Assembly: GCF_002836715.1 (NCBI RefSeq)
Contig: NZ_PJAT01000110.1
Location: forward strand, 1-39,705
DNA length: 39,705 nucleotides
Reading direction: 5' to 3'
DNA from: Psychrobacter sp. 4Dc
Lineage (GTDB): Bacteria > Pseudomonadota > Gammaproteobacteria > Pseudomonadales > Moraxellaceae
Shown here: positions 1 to 9,265 of the stretch, piece after piece
Numbering within the stretch: position 1 is the stretch's first letter
Layout: each line of letters starts with the position of its first letter
Translations under genes and position numbers: made by a program
The notes under the pieces: generated by a model
The model's input: only the letters and a program-made list of their open reading frames with translations
Database searches by the model: none
What the model was told of the DNA's origin: nothing

Positions 1-25
1 CAATGAGCTTATGAATTAGTCATAG

Positions 26-57
26 AAAAGGCCATCCTATTTAGGGTGGCCTTTTTT
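26..57 (+). terminator. Rho-independent terminator of the upstream gene
   Basis: A 13-bp stem (arms 26-38 and 43-55, one G-U pair) with a 4-base loop ends in a run of T. It should stop transcription of the gene that lies just outside the window. In gammaproteobacteria the gene before tRNA-Trp and secE is usually tuf, so tuf is the likely owner; that is inference. Confidence 0.85.
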
Positions 58-270
58 ATTGGAGAAAGTTGAAGCATGATCGAAAATAGAATTATGCCTA
101 GCGTGTATTAATGAATTAGCTACATGTGTGATAGAGACAATTATTTGTTAGATAGCATATTGTAATCTGTAGCATAGCTTGTTATATTATCGCTGCACTT
201 AATGCTAGCAGTTATTTTAGATTGCGGCAGTGCAAAATCAGGTAAAATTAATAATTTTACCGTCAAGGGC

Positions 271-298
271 TTGCATTCTATGCTAAATATTGTATAAT
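271..298 (+). promoter_or_regulatory. Probable sigma-70 promoter of tRNA-Trp/secE
   Basis: A TTGCAT box at 271-276 and a perfect TATAAT at 293-298 are separated by 16 bases and sit 19 bases before the tRNA. The DNA just upstream is AT-rich and carries a 21-base palindrome (241-261), as expected for a strong stable-RNA promoter region. Positions 58-270 otherwise hold no gene I can support. Confidence 0.65.
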
Positions 299-316
299 GC
301 TGTCCTTTACACCCAT

Positions 317-392
317 AGGCGATTGGCTCAATTGGTAGAGCATCGGTCTCCAAAACCGAGGGTTGTAGGTTCGAGTCCTACATCGCCTGCCA
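317..392 (+). tRNA. tRNA-Trp (anticodon CCA)
   Basis: A 76-base cloverleaf can be drawn. The acceptor stem pairs 317-323 with 382-388, the anticodon stem begins at 343, the anticodon CCA is at 350-352, the T-arm contains GGTTCGAGTCC, and the 3' CCA is encoded at 390-392. A tRNA-Trp immediately before secE is the usual arrangement in gammaproteobacteria, so the tRNA is probably cotranscribed with or just upstream of secE-nusG. Confidence 0.96.
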
Positions 393-443
393 TCTTCTTA
401 TCACATCTTTGTTGTACCCCACCATCTCCGAAGCGAGTTCTTT

Positions 444-929
444 ATGAGCAATGATCAAGATAACCTCGAGACTAAGTTATCTGATGCCAAGGCGGTTGCT
501 GGTGGAATGCTGTCTAAAAATAAGCATGTTTCAGCTAGCGGTACTACTGCTGTTGAAGTGGCTAAGACTGGCTCAATAAAAGATTTGATTTTGTGGCTAC
601 TTGCCGCAGCTGTATTAATCGGTGCGACTCTAGTAAATCAATATTTACCGGGCTATTGGCAACCTGCCAACGATGTTTGGGTACGTATTGGTATTATTGT
701 CGCACTTGTTGTATTTGCATTAGTCTGTTTGGCGTTAACACATCAAGGCCGTGCTTTTAAAATATTATTAAAAGACGCTGCCGTTGAGCTTCGCCGAGTG
801 ACATGGCCAGGTAAAGATGAAACCTTTCAATACACATGGCAAGTAATTGTCGTGATTGCGATTGCCGGTTTCTTTATTTGGTTATTGGATAACTTTTTTA
901 ATTGGTTCGTTGGTATCTTTATCGGTTAA
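444..929 (+). CDS. secE: Preprotein translocase subunit SecE
   Basis: SecE clamps the SecY channel in the inner membrane and is essential for Sec export. The 161-residue product has three hydrophobic segments (about residues 46-66, 80-100 and 131-157). Between the second and third lies the conserved amphipathic stretch AAVELRRVTWPGKDET (about 112-127), the family signature. It is the three-helix form found in E. coli, with a somewhat longer polar N-terminus. The ATG at 444 has only a weak ribosome-binding site (GCGAG), but no better start lies nearby. It lies 51 bases after tRNA-Trp and 71 bases before nusG, the classic secE-nusG pair. Confidence 0.96.
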   Translation: MSNDQDNLETKLSDAKAVAGGMLSKNKHVSASGTTAVEVAKTGSIKDLILWLLAAAVLIGATLVNQYLPGYWQPANDVWVRIGIIVALVVFALVCLALTHQGRAFKILLKDAAVELRRVTWPGKDETFQYTWQVIVVIAIAGFFIWLLDNFFNWFVGIFIG

Positions 930-1000
930 TAGCACGTATTAGTGACTATTAGCGAGACATTTACTTTTAACGACTTATTTATAACGATCAGGAGCGTGAT

Positions 1001-1531
1001 ATGCGTTGGTATATTGTCCAAGCGTTTTCAGGATATGAAAAACAAGTACAACGTTCATTAACTGATCGTATTAACCGTAGTGACTTCGCTGAGTCATTCG
1101 GTGATGTATTGGTTCCTACTGAAGAAGTCGTCGAAATGAAAGACGGCAAAAAACGTAAGAGTGAGCGCAAGTTCTTTCCTGGATATGTATTGATCCAAAT
1201 GGAGATGAACGATAATACTTGGCACATCGTAAAAGACTGTCCTCGTATTATGGGCTTCATCGGTGGTACGCCTGAGATGCCTGCACCGATTACGCAAGTA
1301 GAAGCTGATCGCATTTTAAACCGTTTGAACCAGACTGAAACTGACCCACGTCCTAAGACTCTATTTGAGCCAGGCGAAGAGTTGTTGGTTATCGATGGTC
1401 CATTTACTGACTTTAAAGGGTTGGTAGAAAAAGTGGATTATGAGAAGTCTAAACTACATCTAACGGTAAACGTATTTAATCGACCTACGCAGGTTGAGCT
1501 TGAATTTAGTAAAGTTGAAAAACTAGACTAA
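1001..1531 (+). CDS. nusG: Transcription termination/antitermination factor NusG
   Basis: NusG binds RNA polymerase at the clamp, suppresses pausing, and links polymerase to Rho or to the ribosome. The 176-residue protein begins [13 protein letters not shown], the typical start of the NGN domain (about 1-115), and has FFPGYVLIQ and the GFIGG loop. The C-terminal KOW domain (about 122-176) contains the pattern GPFTDFKG followed by a short basic segment. The length is normal for the family. The ATG is preceded by an AGGAG site at about 990-994. It is followed by a 90-base gap and the ribosomal protein genes. Confidence 0.97.
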   Translation: MRWYIVQAFSGYEKQVQRSLTDRINRSDFAESFGDVLVPTEEVVEMKDGKKRKSERKFFPGYVLIQMEMNDNTWHIVKDCPRIMGFIGGTPEMPAPITQVEADRILNRLNQTETDPRPKTLFEPGEELLVIDGPFTDFKGLVEKVDYEKSKLHLTVNVFNRPTQVELEFSKVEKLD

Positions 1532-1621
1532 ATTAGCAAAAAATTCATCAACCGGGGAGCTGTTAGTCAATTAGGTATATACCACATTGATTTGGCGCTA
1601 TCACCCATTTAGGAGAGTATC

Positions 1622-2053
1622 ATGGCTAAGAAGATTGATGGTTACATCAAACTGCAAGTGCCTGCAGGCAAAGCAAATCCTTCACCACCTATTGGTCCAG
1701 CTTTGGGTCAAAAAGGCGTGAACATCATGGCGTTCTGTAAAGAATTTAACGCTGCGACCTCAGGCCAAGAGCCAGGTCTACCGATCCCAACTGAGATCAC
1801 AGTATACAGCGACAAATCTTTTACCTTCATCATGAAGTCACCACCAGCTGCATACTTACTACGTAAGGCTGCTGGTATTGCTAAAGGTTCAGGTACACCG
1901 AACACTGCTAAAGTTGGTAAAGTTGACCGTGCACAACTAGAAGACATCGTTAAGACTAAGAATGCAGACTTAACTGCAGCTGATCTTGACGCTGCTGTCC
2001 GTACCATCGCTGGTACTGCACGTTCAATGGGTATTACCGTGGAGGGTGTATAA
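1622..2053 (+). CDS. rplK: 50S ribosomal protein L11
   Basis: L11 forms the GTPase-associated centre with 23S rRNA and L10/L12 and is needed for RelA-dependent stringent signalling in E. coli. The 143-residue product has the N-terminal segment [20 protein letters not shown] (about 10-29) and a C-terminal RNA-binding domain with [11 protein letters not shown] and TARSMGI. A strong AGGAGAG site stands just before the ATG. Its TAA stop shares one base with the ATG of rplA, so the two are translationally coupled. In E. coli L1 represses this mRNA; I could not delimit an L1 site in the 90-base gap upstream. Confidence 0.97.
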   Translation: MAKKIDGYIKLQVPAGKANPSPPIGPALGQKGVNIMAFCKEFNAATSGQEPGLPIPTEITVYSDKSFTFIMKSPPAAYLLRKAAGIAKGSGTPNTAKVGKVDRAQLEDIVKTKNADLTAADLDAAVRTIAGTARSMGITVEGV

Positions 2054-2754
2054 TGTCTAAGCTAACCAAACGTCAAAAAGAAATTCAAAGCCGTATTGAT
2101 AACGAAAAACAGTACACTATTGAAGAAGCGGTTCAAATCCTAAACGATTTGCCAGCGCTAAAATTCAAAGAGTCTATCGATATCGCGGTAAACTTGGGTG
2201 TTGATCCACGTAAATCTGATCAAGTAGTTCGTGGTGCAACTAACCTACCTGCTGGTACTGGTAAAACCAAACGCGTTGCTGTATTCGCTCAAGGCGCTGC
2301 TGCTGAAGCCGCTAAAGAAGCTGGTGCAGACATCGTTGGTTTTGAAGACCTAGCAGAGCAAATCAAAGCCGGTAACATGGACTTTGATGTTGTTATCGCA
2401 GCTCCAGATGCAATGCGTGTTGTTGGTCAGTTAGGTACTATCCTAGGCCCACGTGGTCTAATGCCTAACCCTAAAGTTGGTACGGTAACGCCAAACGTTG
2501 CTGAAGCTGTGACTAATGCGAAAGCTGGTCAGGCTCAGTACCGTGTTGATAAAGCTGGTATCATCCATGCAACTATCGGCCAAGTTGGTTTCACTGCTGA
2601 TCAAATCGAGCAAAACGCGCAAGCGATTCTTTCTGATCTAAAGCGTGCTAAGCCTGCTACTTCTAAAGGTACTTTCATTAAGAAAATTACCTTGTCTAGC
2701 ACGATGGGTCCAGGTCTAACGATCGACGCTGTTCCTTATCGTACTGCTAAATAA
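2053..2754 (+). CDS. rplA: 50S ribosomal protein L1
   Basis: L1 forms the mobile L1 stalk, which helps release deacylated tRNA, and in E. coli represses its own rplK-rplA operon. The 233-residue product has the expected two-domain L1 pattern, with the conserved [14 protein letters not shown] (about 136-149) in the middle and the C-terminal [10 protein letters not shown]. The start overlaps the rplK stop by one base (TAATG), so translation probably depends on the upstream gene. No terminator with a T-run follows; transcription may continue into the L10 leader. Confidence 0.97.
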   Translation: MSKLTKRQKEIQSRIDNEKQYTIEEAVQILNDLPALKFKESIDIAVNLGVDPRKSDQVVRGATNLPAGTGKTKRVAVFAQGAAAEAAKEAGADIVGFEDLAEQIKAGNMDFDVVIAAPDAMRVVGQLGTILGPRGLMPNPKVGTVTPNVAEAVTNAKAGQAQYRVDKAGIIHATIGQVGFTADQIEQNAQAILSDLKRAKPATSKGTFIKKITLSSTMGPGLTIDAVPYRTAK

Positions 2755-2778
2755 TTAAAGTTTTTATATTCAAATATT

Positions 2779-2807
2779 TTGAGTGATAAACACAAACAGT
2801 TTTTAAA
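2779..2807 (+). promoter_or_regulatory. Weak candidate promoter for rplJL-rpoBC
   Basis: A TTGAGT (2779-2784) and a TTTAAA (2802-2807) are separated by 17 bases, shortly before the L10 leader. Two to three mismatches to consensus make this tentative. In E. coli a promoter lies at this position between rplA and rplJ, which is the main reason to list it. Confidence 0.3.
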
Positions 2808-2816
2808 GAATTAGGT

Positions 2817-2970
2817 CAGCGTAGTATTTGCTACGCTGTCTAAGACCGTAGGTAGAGAGTAGTTTAGAGTCATAGTTAGCGATCTTCGGATAGTTGTTTA
2901 TGATGATAAGTCACTTTTGTTAATCGACGACAGATGAAAATCTTAGTTGTCCTACGCAGACGGTGGCCCA
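2817..2970 (+). promoter_or_regulatory. Ribosomal protein L10 leader (autoregulatory RNA)
   Basis: A perfect 8-bp hairpin (2817-2824 with 2831-2838) is followed by AAGACCGTAGG at 2842-2852 and CCTACGCAGACGGTGG at 2951-2966. CGTAGG pairs with CCTACG, and ACC pairs with GGT across a CAGAC-type internal loop. The same motifs flank the L10-(L12) binding structure in the E. coli rplJ leader, where excess L10 complex represses translation of rplJ-rplL. The match is from memory. The rest of the 457-base gap (to 3211) shows a small palindrome at 3002-3019 and no gene. Confidence 0.75.
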
Positions 2971-3211
2971 CACAGTTTAAGACACGAGCGGATAGGGCGA
3001 TAAGATTATTTATAATCTTCAAACTATTACTCAACGTCATTCTGATAACGGTGCCGTAATCAGTCGTTACCAGTAGATGCTTTTTTTATTAATTGAATCC
3101 GCTGGTAATGTGTCGTATCAAGTCAGTCTTAGCTTACAGTTTGAGCGCATAAAAACCTTGTTTTTGGCACTTTTATTATAAGTCGATTGATAAGATTAAA
3201 GGAGTCAACTT

Positions 3212-3739
3212 ATGGCATTAACGCTAGAACAAAAACAACAAGTTGTGGCTGAAGTGTCTGAAGTTGCTGCTAATGCTTACTCAGCAGTAGCTGCCGAATA
3301 TCACGGTATTGGTGTTGCACAGCTTACTAAGCTGCGCGAACAAGCTCGTGATAAAGGTGTGGTTTTGAAAGTGGTAAAAAATACACTAGCAAAACGCGCT
3401 TTTGAAGGCACTAAGTTTGAGAGCATGTCAGACCGTATGACTGGTCCACTACTTTTGGCTTTCTCTATGGAAGATTTGGGATCTGCTGCTCGAGTCGTTT
3501 TCGACTTCAGCAAAGATAACAAAGCTTTAGAGACCAAATTAGTATCAGTCGGTGGTGAAGTTTATGGTCCAGAAGAGCTAGAGCGCGTATCGAAGCTACC
3601 AACTCGCGACGAAGCAATCTCTATCTTGATGGCTACTATGAATGCACCAGTGACCAAGCTTGTCCAGACTATGAACGCTGTTCCTGGCAAGTTCGTTCGC
3701 ACTGTAGCGGCAATCAAAGACGCAAAAGAAGCTGCTTAA
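3212..3739 (+). CDS. rplJ: 50S ribosomal protein L10
   Basis: L10 anchors the L7/L12 dimers to the ribosomal stalk. The 175-residue product begins MALTLEQKQQVVAEV, has the RNA-binding N-terminal domain with LRE.ARDKGVVLKVVKNTLAKRA (about 42-65), and ends in the helix that holds L12 dimers. A good AAAGGAG site precedes the ATG. Length and start match the family. It should be repressed by its own product through the leader upstream, as known in E. coli. rplL follows after 120 bases. Confidence 0.97.
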   Translation: MALTLEQKQQVVAEVSEVAANAYSAVAAEYHGIGVAQLTKLREQARDKGVVLKVVKNTLAKRAFEGTKFESMSDRMTGPLLLAFSMEDLGSAARVVFDFSKDNKALETKLVSVGGEVYGPEELERVSKLPTRDEAISILMATMNAPVTKLVQTMNAVPGKFVRTVAAIKDAKEAA

Positions 3740-3859
3740 TTGCTTGTTTTAACGTAACTTTAACATCGCTAATTTTGGTTGCACTTTATTGTCACATTAG
3801 GCAAGCAATCAAGGCGATATTAGAATCAATTAATTTTTATCAGATAACGGAGAGTTCTC

Positions 3860-4231
3860 ATGGCACTATCTAAAGATGACGTGTTAAATGCAATCGCTGA
3901 AATGTCAGTAATGGATATCGTTGAGTTAATCAGCGACATGGAAGAAAAATTCGGCGTAACAGCTGCTGTTGCTGCTGCACCTGCTGCTGCTGGTCCTGCT
4001 GCTGCTGCTGCTGAAGAAAAAGACGAGTTTGACGTAGTTCTTGCCAGCTTTGGCGAGAAGAAAGTTGGCGTAATTAAAGCCGTACGTGAAGCTACTGGTC
4101 TTGGCCTAAAAGAAGCGAAAGATTTGGTTGAAAGCGCTCCAGCTCCAATCAAAGAAGGCGCATCTAAAGCTGAAGCTGAAGAGTTGAAAAAGAAACTTGA
4201 AGAAGCTGGTGCAACTGTTGAACTAAAATAA
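3860..4231 (+). CDS. rplL: 50S ribosomal protein L7/L12
   Basis: L7/L12 is the multi-copy acidic stalk protein that recruits translation factors. The 123-residue product has an N-terminal dimerisation region, an Ala-rich hinge (about 35-53) and the globular C-terminal domain with [31 protein letters not shown] and a final ATVELK. It is of normal size for the family. The start has a CGGAGAG site. A strong intrinsic terminator begins 21 bases after the stop, so much transcription probably ends here and rpoBC needs readthrough. Confidence 0.97.
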   Translation: MALSKDDVLNAIAEMSVMDIVELISDMEEKFGVTAAVAAAPAAAGPAAAAAEEKDEFDVVLASFGEKKVGVIKAVREATGLGLKEAKDLVESAPAPIKEGASKAEAEELKKKLEEAGATVELK

Positions 4232-4251
4232 GTTTAACACTGTACGAAAAA

Positions 4252-4286
4252 AAGCTGGTAATGCCTTGCATTGCCAGCTTTTTTTT
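4252..4286 (+). terminator. Intrinsic terminator/attenuator between rplL and rpoB
   Basis: A 12-bp stem (4252-4263 with 4269-4280, one G-U pair) with a 5-base loop is followed by eight T residues (4279-4286). In E. coli an attenuator at the same place lets only part of the ribosomal transcription reach rpoBC; the same role is likely here. I see no strong promoter for rpoB further down, so partial readthrough is expected. Confidence 0.85.
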
Positions 4287-4316
4287 ACTATAATTCGTAG
4301 CTTGACCTTTTGTGTC

Positions 4317-4447
4317 TGCCAACATACGTATGCAACATCACGGTGGATACCCATCAAAAGGACAGACGATATACATGCAAGCACACATGCCAGTTTTTGA
4401 AATCAGTTAATATGAGCTAAACGTCTGTAGATGTTTGGCATTTTTTT
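4317..4447 (+). promoter_or_regulatory. Nested inverted repeats ending in a T-run
   Basis: TGCCAACAT (4317-4325) pairs with ATGTTTGGCA (4431-4440) with one bulged base, and inside it ACAGACG (4362-4368) pairs perfectly with CGTCTGT (4422-4428). The 3' arm runs directly into seven T residues (4441-4447). The shape fits a long-stem second attenuator or a ribonuclease processing structure. No energy calculation was made. Confidence 0.4.
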
Positions 4448-4785
4448 GTGTCTGCATGCTTTCCTATCAACACTATAGTTTATACTGATTCTAAAAGTTA
4501 TAGTTACCCCGATTATTAATCCTGAAAAAAGCGGTATTCTTAAAAAAGCTGTTGATCATAAGTTGCCTACTTGGTGTGGCATGACTGTCGATATTCAGTC
4601 TCATAGACAGCTTGTATGTGTAGGGAACATGGTTCGGTAATAAGTAGTCTAGATGGCAAGTGGTATGGATGCAATCTTAATAGACATTATTTCCCAGCAA
4701 TGTATTTGTAAAGTAAGCCTGATAGGCAATGCGTTATAGATTATATAATATTGAATTTTTTGGTTGCAACAGTCATATAGACTGA

Positions 4786-4846
4786 TTCACTTACCATGAA
4801 TCTAGCAAGCAACGACGAGATTAAGTGAAGTGTGCTAGGTAAGCAC
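4786..4846 (+). promoter_or_regulatory. Competing stems in the rpoB leader
   Basis: State A has TTCACTTA (4786-4793) pairing with TAAGTGAA (4822-4829), plus the hairpin GTGCT/AGCAC (4832-4836 with 4842-4846). State B has CTTAC (4790-4794) and CTAGCA (4802-4807) both pairing with TGCTAGGTAAG (4833-4843). The two states use the same bases and cannot coexist. This could be an RNA switch or chance. Confidence 0.3.
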
Positions 4847-4995
4847 TGAAGAGTAAAGTAGTAATTGACAGAAAAGACATGAACTGAACACGAAGACCCG
4901 TTTTATATTATCGTTTACGTCGCCACGTTTGCATCGTATTTATGCATACTGGCCACGCTTTTAATTTGTTTCCACGTTTACTGTAAGGACTCTCG

Positions 4996-7900
4996 ATGGC
5001 ATATTCTTATACTGAAAAAAAGCGTATTCGCAAAAGTTTTGCTGAATTGCCCACTGTAATGGACGTTCCCTATTTACTGTCTATTCAAGTAGATTCTTAT
5101 GAGCAATTTTTGCAAGAGCACAAAAAGCCGAAAGCTCGTGAGAATACTGGTTTGCAAGCTGCGTATTCCTCTATTTTCCCAATTGAGAGTCACTCTGGTA
5201 ACGCAGAGCTACAATTTGTTGAGTACTATTTAGGCACGCCTGAATTTGATGAGCGTGAGTGTATCTTACGTGGTTCAACGTTTGCTGCGCCTATGCGTGT
5301 CAAAATCCGTTTGATCATCAAAGACAAAGACAGCAAAGACAAAGATAGCAAAGCTGCTATCAAAGATATCCGTGAGCAAAGCGTCTATATGGGCGAGATG
5401 CCTTTGATGACTGCTAACGGTACTTTTATTATCAATGGTACTGAGCGTGTTATCGTATCTCAGCTACATCGTTCACCTGGTGTGTTCTTTGACCATGATA
5501 AAGGTAAGTCGCATTCAAGTGGTAAAGTGCTTTATAACGCACGTATCATCCCTTATCGTGGTTCATGGTTAGACTTTGAATTTGATGCAAAAGATTTAGT
5601 ATTTGCTCGTATTGACCGTCGCCGTAAACTACTTGCGTCAATCATCTTACGCGCACTTGGTCTAACAACTTCTGAAATCCTAGATTTATTCTTTGATAAA
5701 GTTGCTGTTTATAAAGGCGAAGAGCAGTTTGAAATTGACCTAGTTGCTGATCGTCTACGTGGTGAGATGGCTCAGTTTGATATTGTATCACCTGAAGGTG
5801 ATGTTATCGTAGAGCAGGGCAAACGCATTAACGCACGCCGTATCCGTCAGCTTGAAGAAGCCGGTATGACGAAAATTGCTGTGCCTGATGAGTATCTATA
5901 CGAGCGTATCTTAGCGGAAGACATCGTCGTTAATGACGAAATCATCGCTAAAGCAAACACGCCAATTGACCATGAATTATTGGTTAAATTGAGCGCGTTT
6001 GAAGCCAGTGAATCTATCAAAGAATTCAGCATTCTATTCACCAACGATATCGACCAAGGTAGTTATATTGCCGATACGCTACGTGCTGATAGCACCTCAA
6101 GCCGTGAAGAAGCATTGATCGAAATCTACAAAGTCATGCGTCCAGGTGAGCCACCAACGGTTGAAACGGCTGAGAAACTGTTTGAAAGCATGTTCTTTAA
6201 TGCAGATCGTTATGACTTATCAAACGTCGGTCGTATGAAATTCAACCGTCGTCTTGGTTTAGAATTTGATAATACTGATGATCCTGATATCCAGCGCGAA
6301 CGCAGCGTATTGACCAACGATGATATCGTTAACGTTCTAAAAGAACTTATCGAGATTCGTAATGGTCGCGGTGATGTCGATGATATTGACCATCTAGGTA
6401 ACCGCCGTATTCGTTCAGTGGGCGAGATGGCAGAAAACCAATTCCGTGTTGGTCTAGTACGTGTTGAGCGTGCTGTAAAAGAGCGTTTAAGCTCAGCAGA
6501 ATCAGACAACTTGTCACCACAAGATTTGATTAACTCTAAGCCAGTAGCGGCTGCGGTTAAAGAATTCTTTGGTTCAAGTCAGTTGTCACAGTTTATGGAT
6601 CAGAACAACCCGTTGTCTGAAGTTACCCATAAGCGCCGTGTATCAGCGTTAGGACCTGGTGGTCTAACTCGTGAACGTGCAGGCTTTGAAGTACGTGACG
6701 TACATGATACCCATTATGGCCGTGTATGTCCTATTGAGACTCCTGAAGGTCCAAACATTGGTCTGATCAACTCACTAGCGACATTTGCTAAAACCAACAG
6801 CTTTGGCTTCTTAGAAACGCCTTATCGCCGTGTGGTTGATGGTAAAGTTACTGACGTTATTGAGTATCTGTCAGCAATCGAAGAAGTAGGTACTGTCATT
6901 GCACAGGCTGATTCTCCAATGACTGAAGATGGTGCGTTGTCTGACGAGATGGTCAGTGTGCGTAGCTATGGTGAATTTGTTCGTATGCCGCCAGAAAAAG
7001 TGACGCATATGGATGTATCGCCAAGCCAGGTAGTATCGGTTGCAGCAGGTTTGATTCCGTTCCTAGAGCATGATGATGCTAACCGTGCCTTGATGGGCTC
7101 GAACATGCAGCGTCAGGCTGTTCCTACACTACGTGCTGATAAGCCGTTAGTAGGTACTGGCATGGAGCGTCACGTTGCTCGTGACTCTGGTGTTTGTGTT
7201 ATCGCTAAGCGTGGCGGTGTGATTGAAGATGTTGATGCATCACGTATCGTTGTTCGTGTCAACGAAGACGAGATGACTGCTGGTGAAGCGGGTATCGATA
7301 TCTATAACTTGATCAAATACACGCGCTCTAACCAAAACACTTGTATCAACCAACGTATCATTGTTAACCAAGGTGACGAGATTGCTTTGGGTGATATCTT
7401 GGCTGATGGTCCATCAACGGATCTTGGTGAGCTAGCACTAGGCCAGAACATCCGCATCGCATTTATGCCGTGGAATGGTTACAACTTCGAAGATTCAATC
7501 TTGTTATCTGAAAAAGTAGTTAAAGAAGATCGTTTCACTACTATTCATATCCAAGAATTGACTTGTGTGGCTCGTGATACCAAGCTAGGTACAGAAGAGA
7601 TCACTGCTGATATTCCAAACGTTGGTGAAGCAGCATTATCAAGTCTTGATGAAGCAGGTATCGTCTATATCGGTGCTGAAGTTGACGCTGGCGATATCTT
7701 AGTTGGTAAAGTGACACCAAAAGGTGAGACGCAACTAACGCCAGAAGAGAAACTACTACGGGCTATCTTTGGCGAAAAAGCGGCTGATGTGAAAGACACT
7801 TCACTACGCGTACCAACTTCAAGTAAAGGTACGGTTATTGATGTACAGGTCTTCACCCGTGATGGCGTTGAAAAAGATGCACGCGCAAGAGCGATTGAAA

Positions 7901-9114
7901 AATCGCAGCTTGATAGCTATCGCAAAGATTTGAAAGAAGAGCTACGTATTTTTGAAGAAGCAGCACGTGGTCGTATTGGTAATCTATTAGATGGCCAAAA
8001 AGTCAGCGGCGGTGCTGGTCTAAAAGCTGGTACAGTTATGGCATTGGCTGATATGAAAGATATGAGCCTTGAGACGTTGCTTGATATCCAACCAGTTGAA
8101 GAAGAAATCTCTGAGCGTCTAACGCAAATCGCTGATTACTTGGTTGATAAGCAAAAAGACATCGATGTGAAGTTTGCTGAGAAAAAACGTAAATTGACTG
8201 CTGGTGATGACTTACAACATGGCGTACAAAAAATCGTTAAAGTATATCTAGCGGTTAAGCGTCGTATTCAGCCTGGTGATAAGATGGCTGGTCGTCATGG
8301 TAACAAAGGTGTTGTATCGCGCATCATGCCAGTTGAAGACATGCCTTATGATGAAAATGGTAATACCGTTGACATCGTATTGAACCCACTTGGTGTACCA
8401 TCTCGTATGAACATCGGTCAGGTTCTAGAGACGCATTTGGGTATGGCAGCGAAAGGATTGGGCGAGAAGATTGACGGTATGCTCAAATCGCAAGCAGCAA
8501 TCAAAGAGCTACGTGACTTCTTGGACAAAATCTATAACCAAGTAGGCGGTGAGCAAGTTGATCTTGATAGCTTAAGTGATGATGACATCATGGCGCTAGC
8601 AGACAACTTACGTGGCGGTGTACCGATGGGCACAGCAGTATTTGACGGCGCAAGAGAAAGCCAAGTTAAAGACTTGCTCGAGCTTGCTGGTATGGATCGC
8701 GATGGTCAGCAGACATTATATGATGGTCGTACAGGTCAGAAGTTTGACCGTAAAGTAACTGTTGGTTACATGTACATGCTCAAGCTTAACCATTTGGTTG
8801 ATGACAAAATGCATGCGCGTTCAACAGGTTCTTATTCTCTAGTGACGCAGCAGCCATTGGGTGGTAAAGCTCAGTTTGGTGGTCAGCGCTTCGGTGAGAT
8901 GGAAGTATGGGCACTAGAAGCATACGGCGCGACTTACACGTTGCAAGAAATGCTAACAGTGAAGTCAGATGACGTTGAAGGCCGTACTCGTATGTACAAA
9001 AACATCGTTGATGGTGAGCAGTATATGGATCCAGGCATGCCTGAGTCGTTTAACGTACTGACCAAAGAAATCAAATCACTGGGTATTAATATTGAGTTAA
9101 AACAAAGCAACTAG
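4996..9114 (+). CDS. rpoB: RNA polymerase beta subunit
   Basis: RpoB forms half of the RNA polymerase active-site cleft. The 1372-residue protein matches the family end to end, from [15 protein letters not shown] to [10 protein letters not shown]. The rifampicin region reads [20 protein letters not shown], with D535, H545 and S550 at the places of E. coli D516, H526 and S531, so it looks rifampicin-sensitive. Later motifs include [13 protein letters not shown] and the C-terminal [18 protein letters not shown]. The start has an AAGGA site. A 15-base tandem duplication at 5320-5349 encodes KDKDS twice (residues 109-118), in a loop that is about four residues longer than in E. coli. rpoC follows after 151 bases. 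Confidence 0.98.
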   Translation: MAYSYTEKKRIRKSFAELPTVMDVPYLLSIQVDSYEQFLQEHKKPKARENTGLQAAYSSIFPIESHSGNAELQFVEYYLGTPEFDERECILRGSTFAAPMRVKIRLIIKDKDSKDKDSKAAIKDIREQSVYMGEMPLMTANGTFIINGTERVIVSQLHRSPGVFFDHDKGKSHSSGKVLYNARIIPYRGSWLDFEFDAKDLVFARIDRRRKLLASIILRALGLTTSEILDLFFDKVAVYKGEEQFEIDLVADRLRGEMAQFDIVSPEGDVIVEQGKRINARRIRQLEEAGMTKIAVPDEYLYERILAEDIVVNDEIIAKANTPIDHELLVKLSAFEASESIKEFSILFTNDIDQGSYIADTLRADSTSSREEALIEIYKVMRPGEPPTVETAEKLFESMFFNADRYDLSNVGRMKFNRRLGLEFDNTDDPDIQRERSVLTNDDIVNVLKELIEIRNGRGDVDDIDHLGNRRIRSVGEMAENQFRVGLVRVERAVKERLSSAESDNLSPQDLINSKPVAAAVKEFFGSSQLSQFMDQNNPLSEVTHKRRVSALGPGGLTRERAGFEVRDVHDTHYGRVCPIETPEGPNIGLINSLATFAKTNSFGFLETPYRRVVDGKVTDVIEYLSAIEEVGTVIAQADSPMTEDGALSDEMVSVRSYGEFVRMPPEKVTHMDVSPSQVVSVAAGLIPFLEHDDANRALMGSNMQRQAVPTLRADKPLVGTGMERHVARDSGVCVIAKRGGVIEDVDASRIVVRVNEDEMTAGEAGIDIYNLIKYTRSNQNTCINQRIIVNQGDEIALGDILADGPSTDLGELALGQNIRIAFMPWNGYNFEDSILLSEKVVKEDRFTTIHIQELTCVARDTKLGTEEITADIPNVGEAALSSLDEAGIVYIGAEVDAGDILVGKVTPKGETQLTPEEKLLRAIFGEKAADVKDTSLRVPTSSKGTVIDVQVFTRDGVEKDARARAIEKSQLDSYRKDLKEELRIFEEAARGRIGNLLDGQKVSGGAGLKAGTVMALADMKDMSLETLLDIQPVEEEISERLTQIADYLVDKQKDIDVKFAEKKRKLTAGDDLQHGVQKIVKVYLAVKRRIQPGDKMAGRHGNKGVVSRIMPVEDMPYDENGNTVDIVLNPLGVPSRMNIGQVLETHLGMAAKGLGEKIDGMLKSQAAIKELRDFLDKIYNQVGGEQVDLDSLSDDDIMALADNLRGGVPMGTAVFDGARESQVKDLLELAGMDRDGQQTLYDGRTGQKFDRKVTVGYMYMLKLNHLVDDKMHARSTGSYSLVTQQPLGGKAQFGGQRFGEMEVWALEAYGATYTLQEMLTVKSDDVEGRTRMYKNIVDGEQYMDPGMPESFNVLTKEIKSLGINIELKQSN

Positions 9115-9265
9115 CCCGTTGTTTAACTTAGTTGTCCACTAAAGGTAGTCTGCTTTATTGCTGCTGCTTTTAGTGATTTGTCTCAACCCTATTCATTGCC
9201 TTCATTCATCTTATCTGCGTCAATGGTACGCTGTCAGATGATTATAAAGATAACGGAGAAGCAAC

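Larger units (their letters stand above)
4287..4995 (+). other. Long non-coding gap / rpoB leader
   Basis: About 710 bases contain no gene I can support. The longest small reading frame, 26 codons at 4330, has no ribosome-binding site. The segment contains a nested long-range inverted repeat next to a T7 run (4317-4447), a 12-base direct repeat (4308-4319 and 4444-4455), a TATAAT-like box at 4744-4749 with no recognisable -35, and a pair of competing stems at 4786-4846. A clear AAGGA site stands before the rpoB start. In E. coli this gap carries an RNase III processing site; an equivalent could be hidden here. Confidence 0.6.

Noticed and set aside
141..353. Reverse-strand 70-codon frame over the tRNA
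   Set aside because: It overlaps the tRNA-Trp gene and its promoter; chance frame.
4330..4410. 26-codon frame in the rplL-rpoB gap as a leader peptide
   Set aside because: No ribosome-binding site before the ATG and no run of regulatory codons.
6580..6660. Possible rifampicin-resistance change in rpoB
   Set aside because: The residues at the positions of D516, H526 and S531 are the sensitive wild type.
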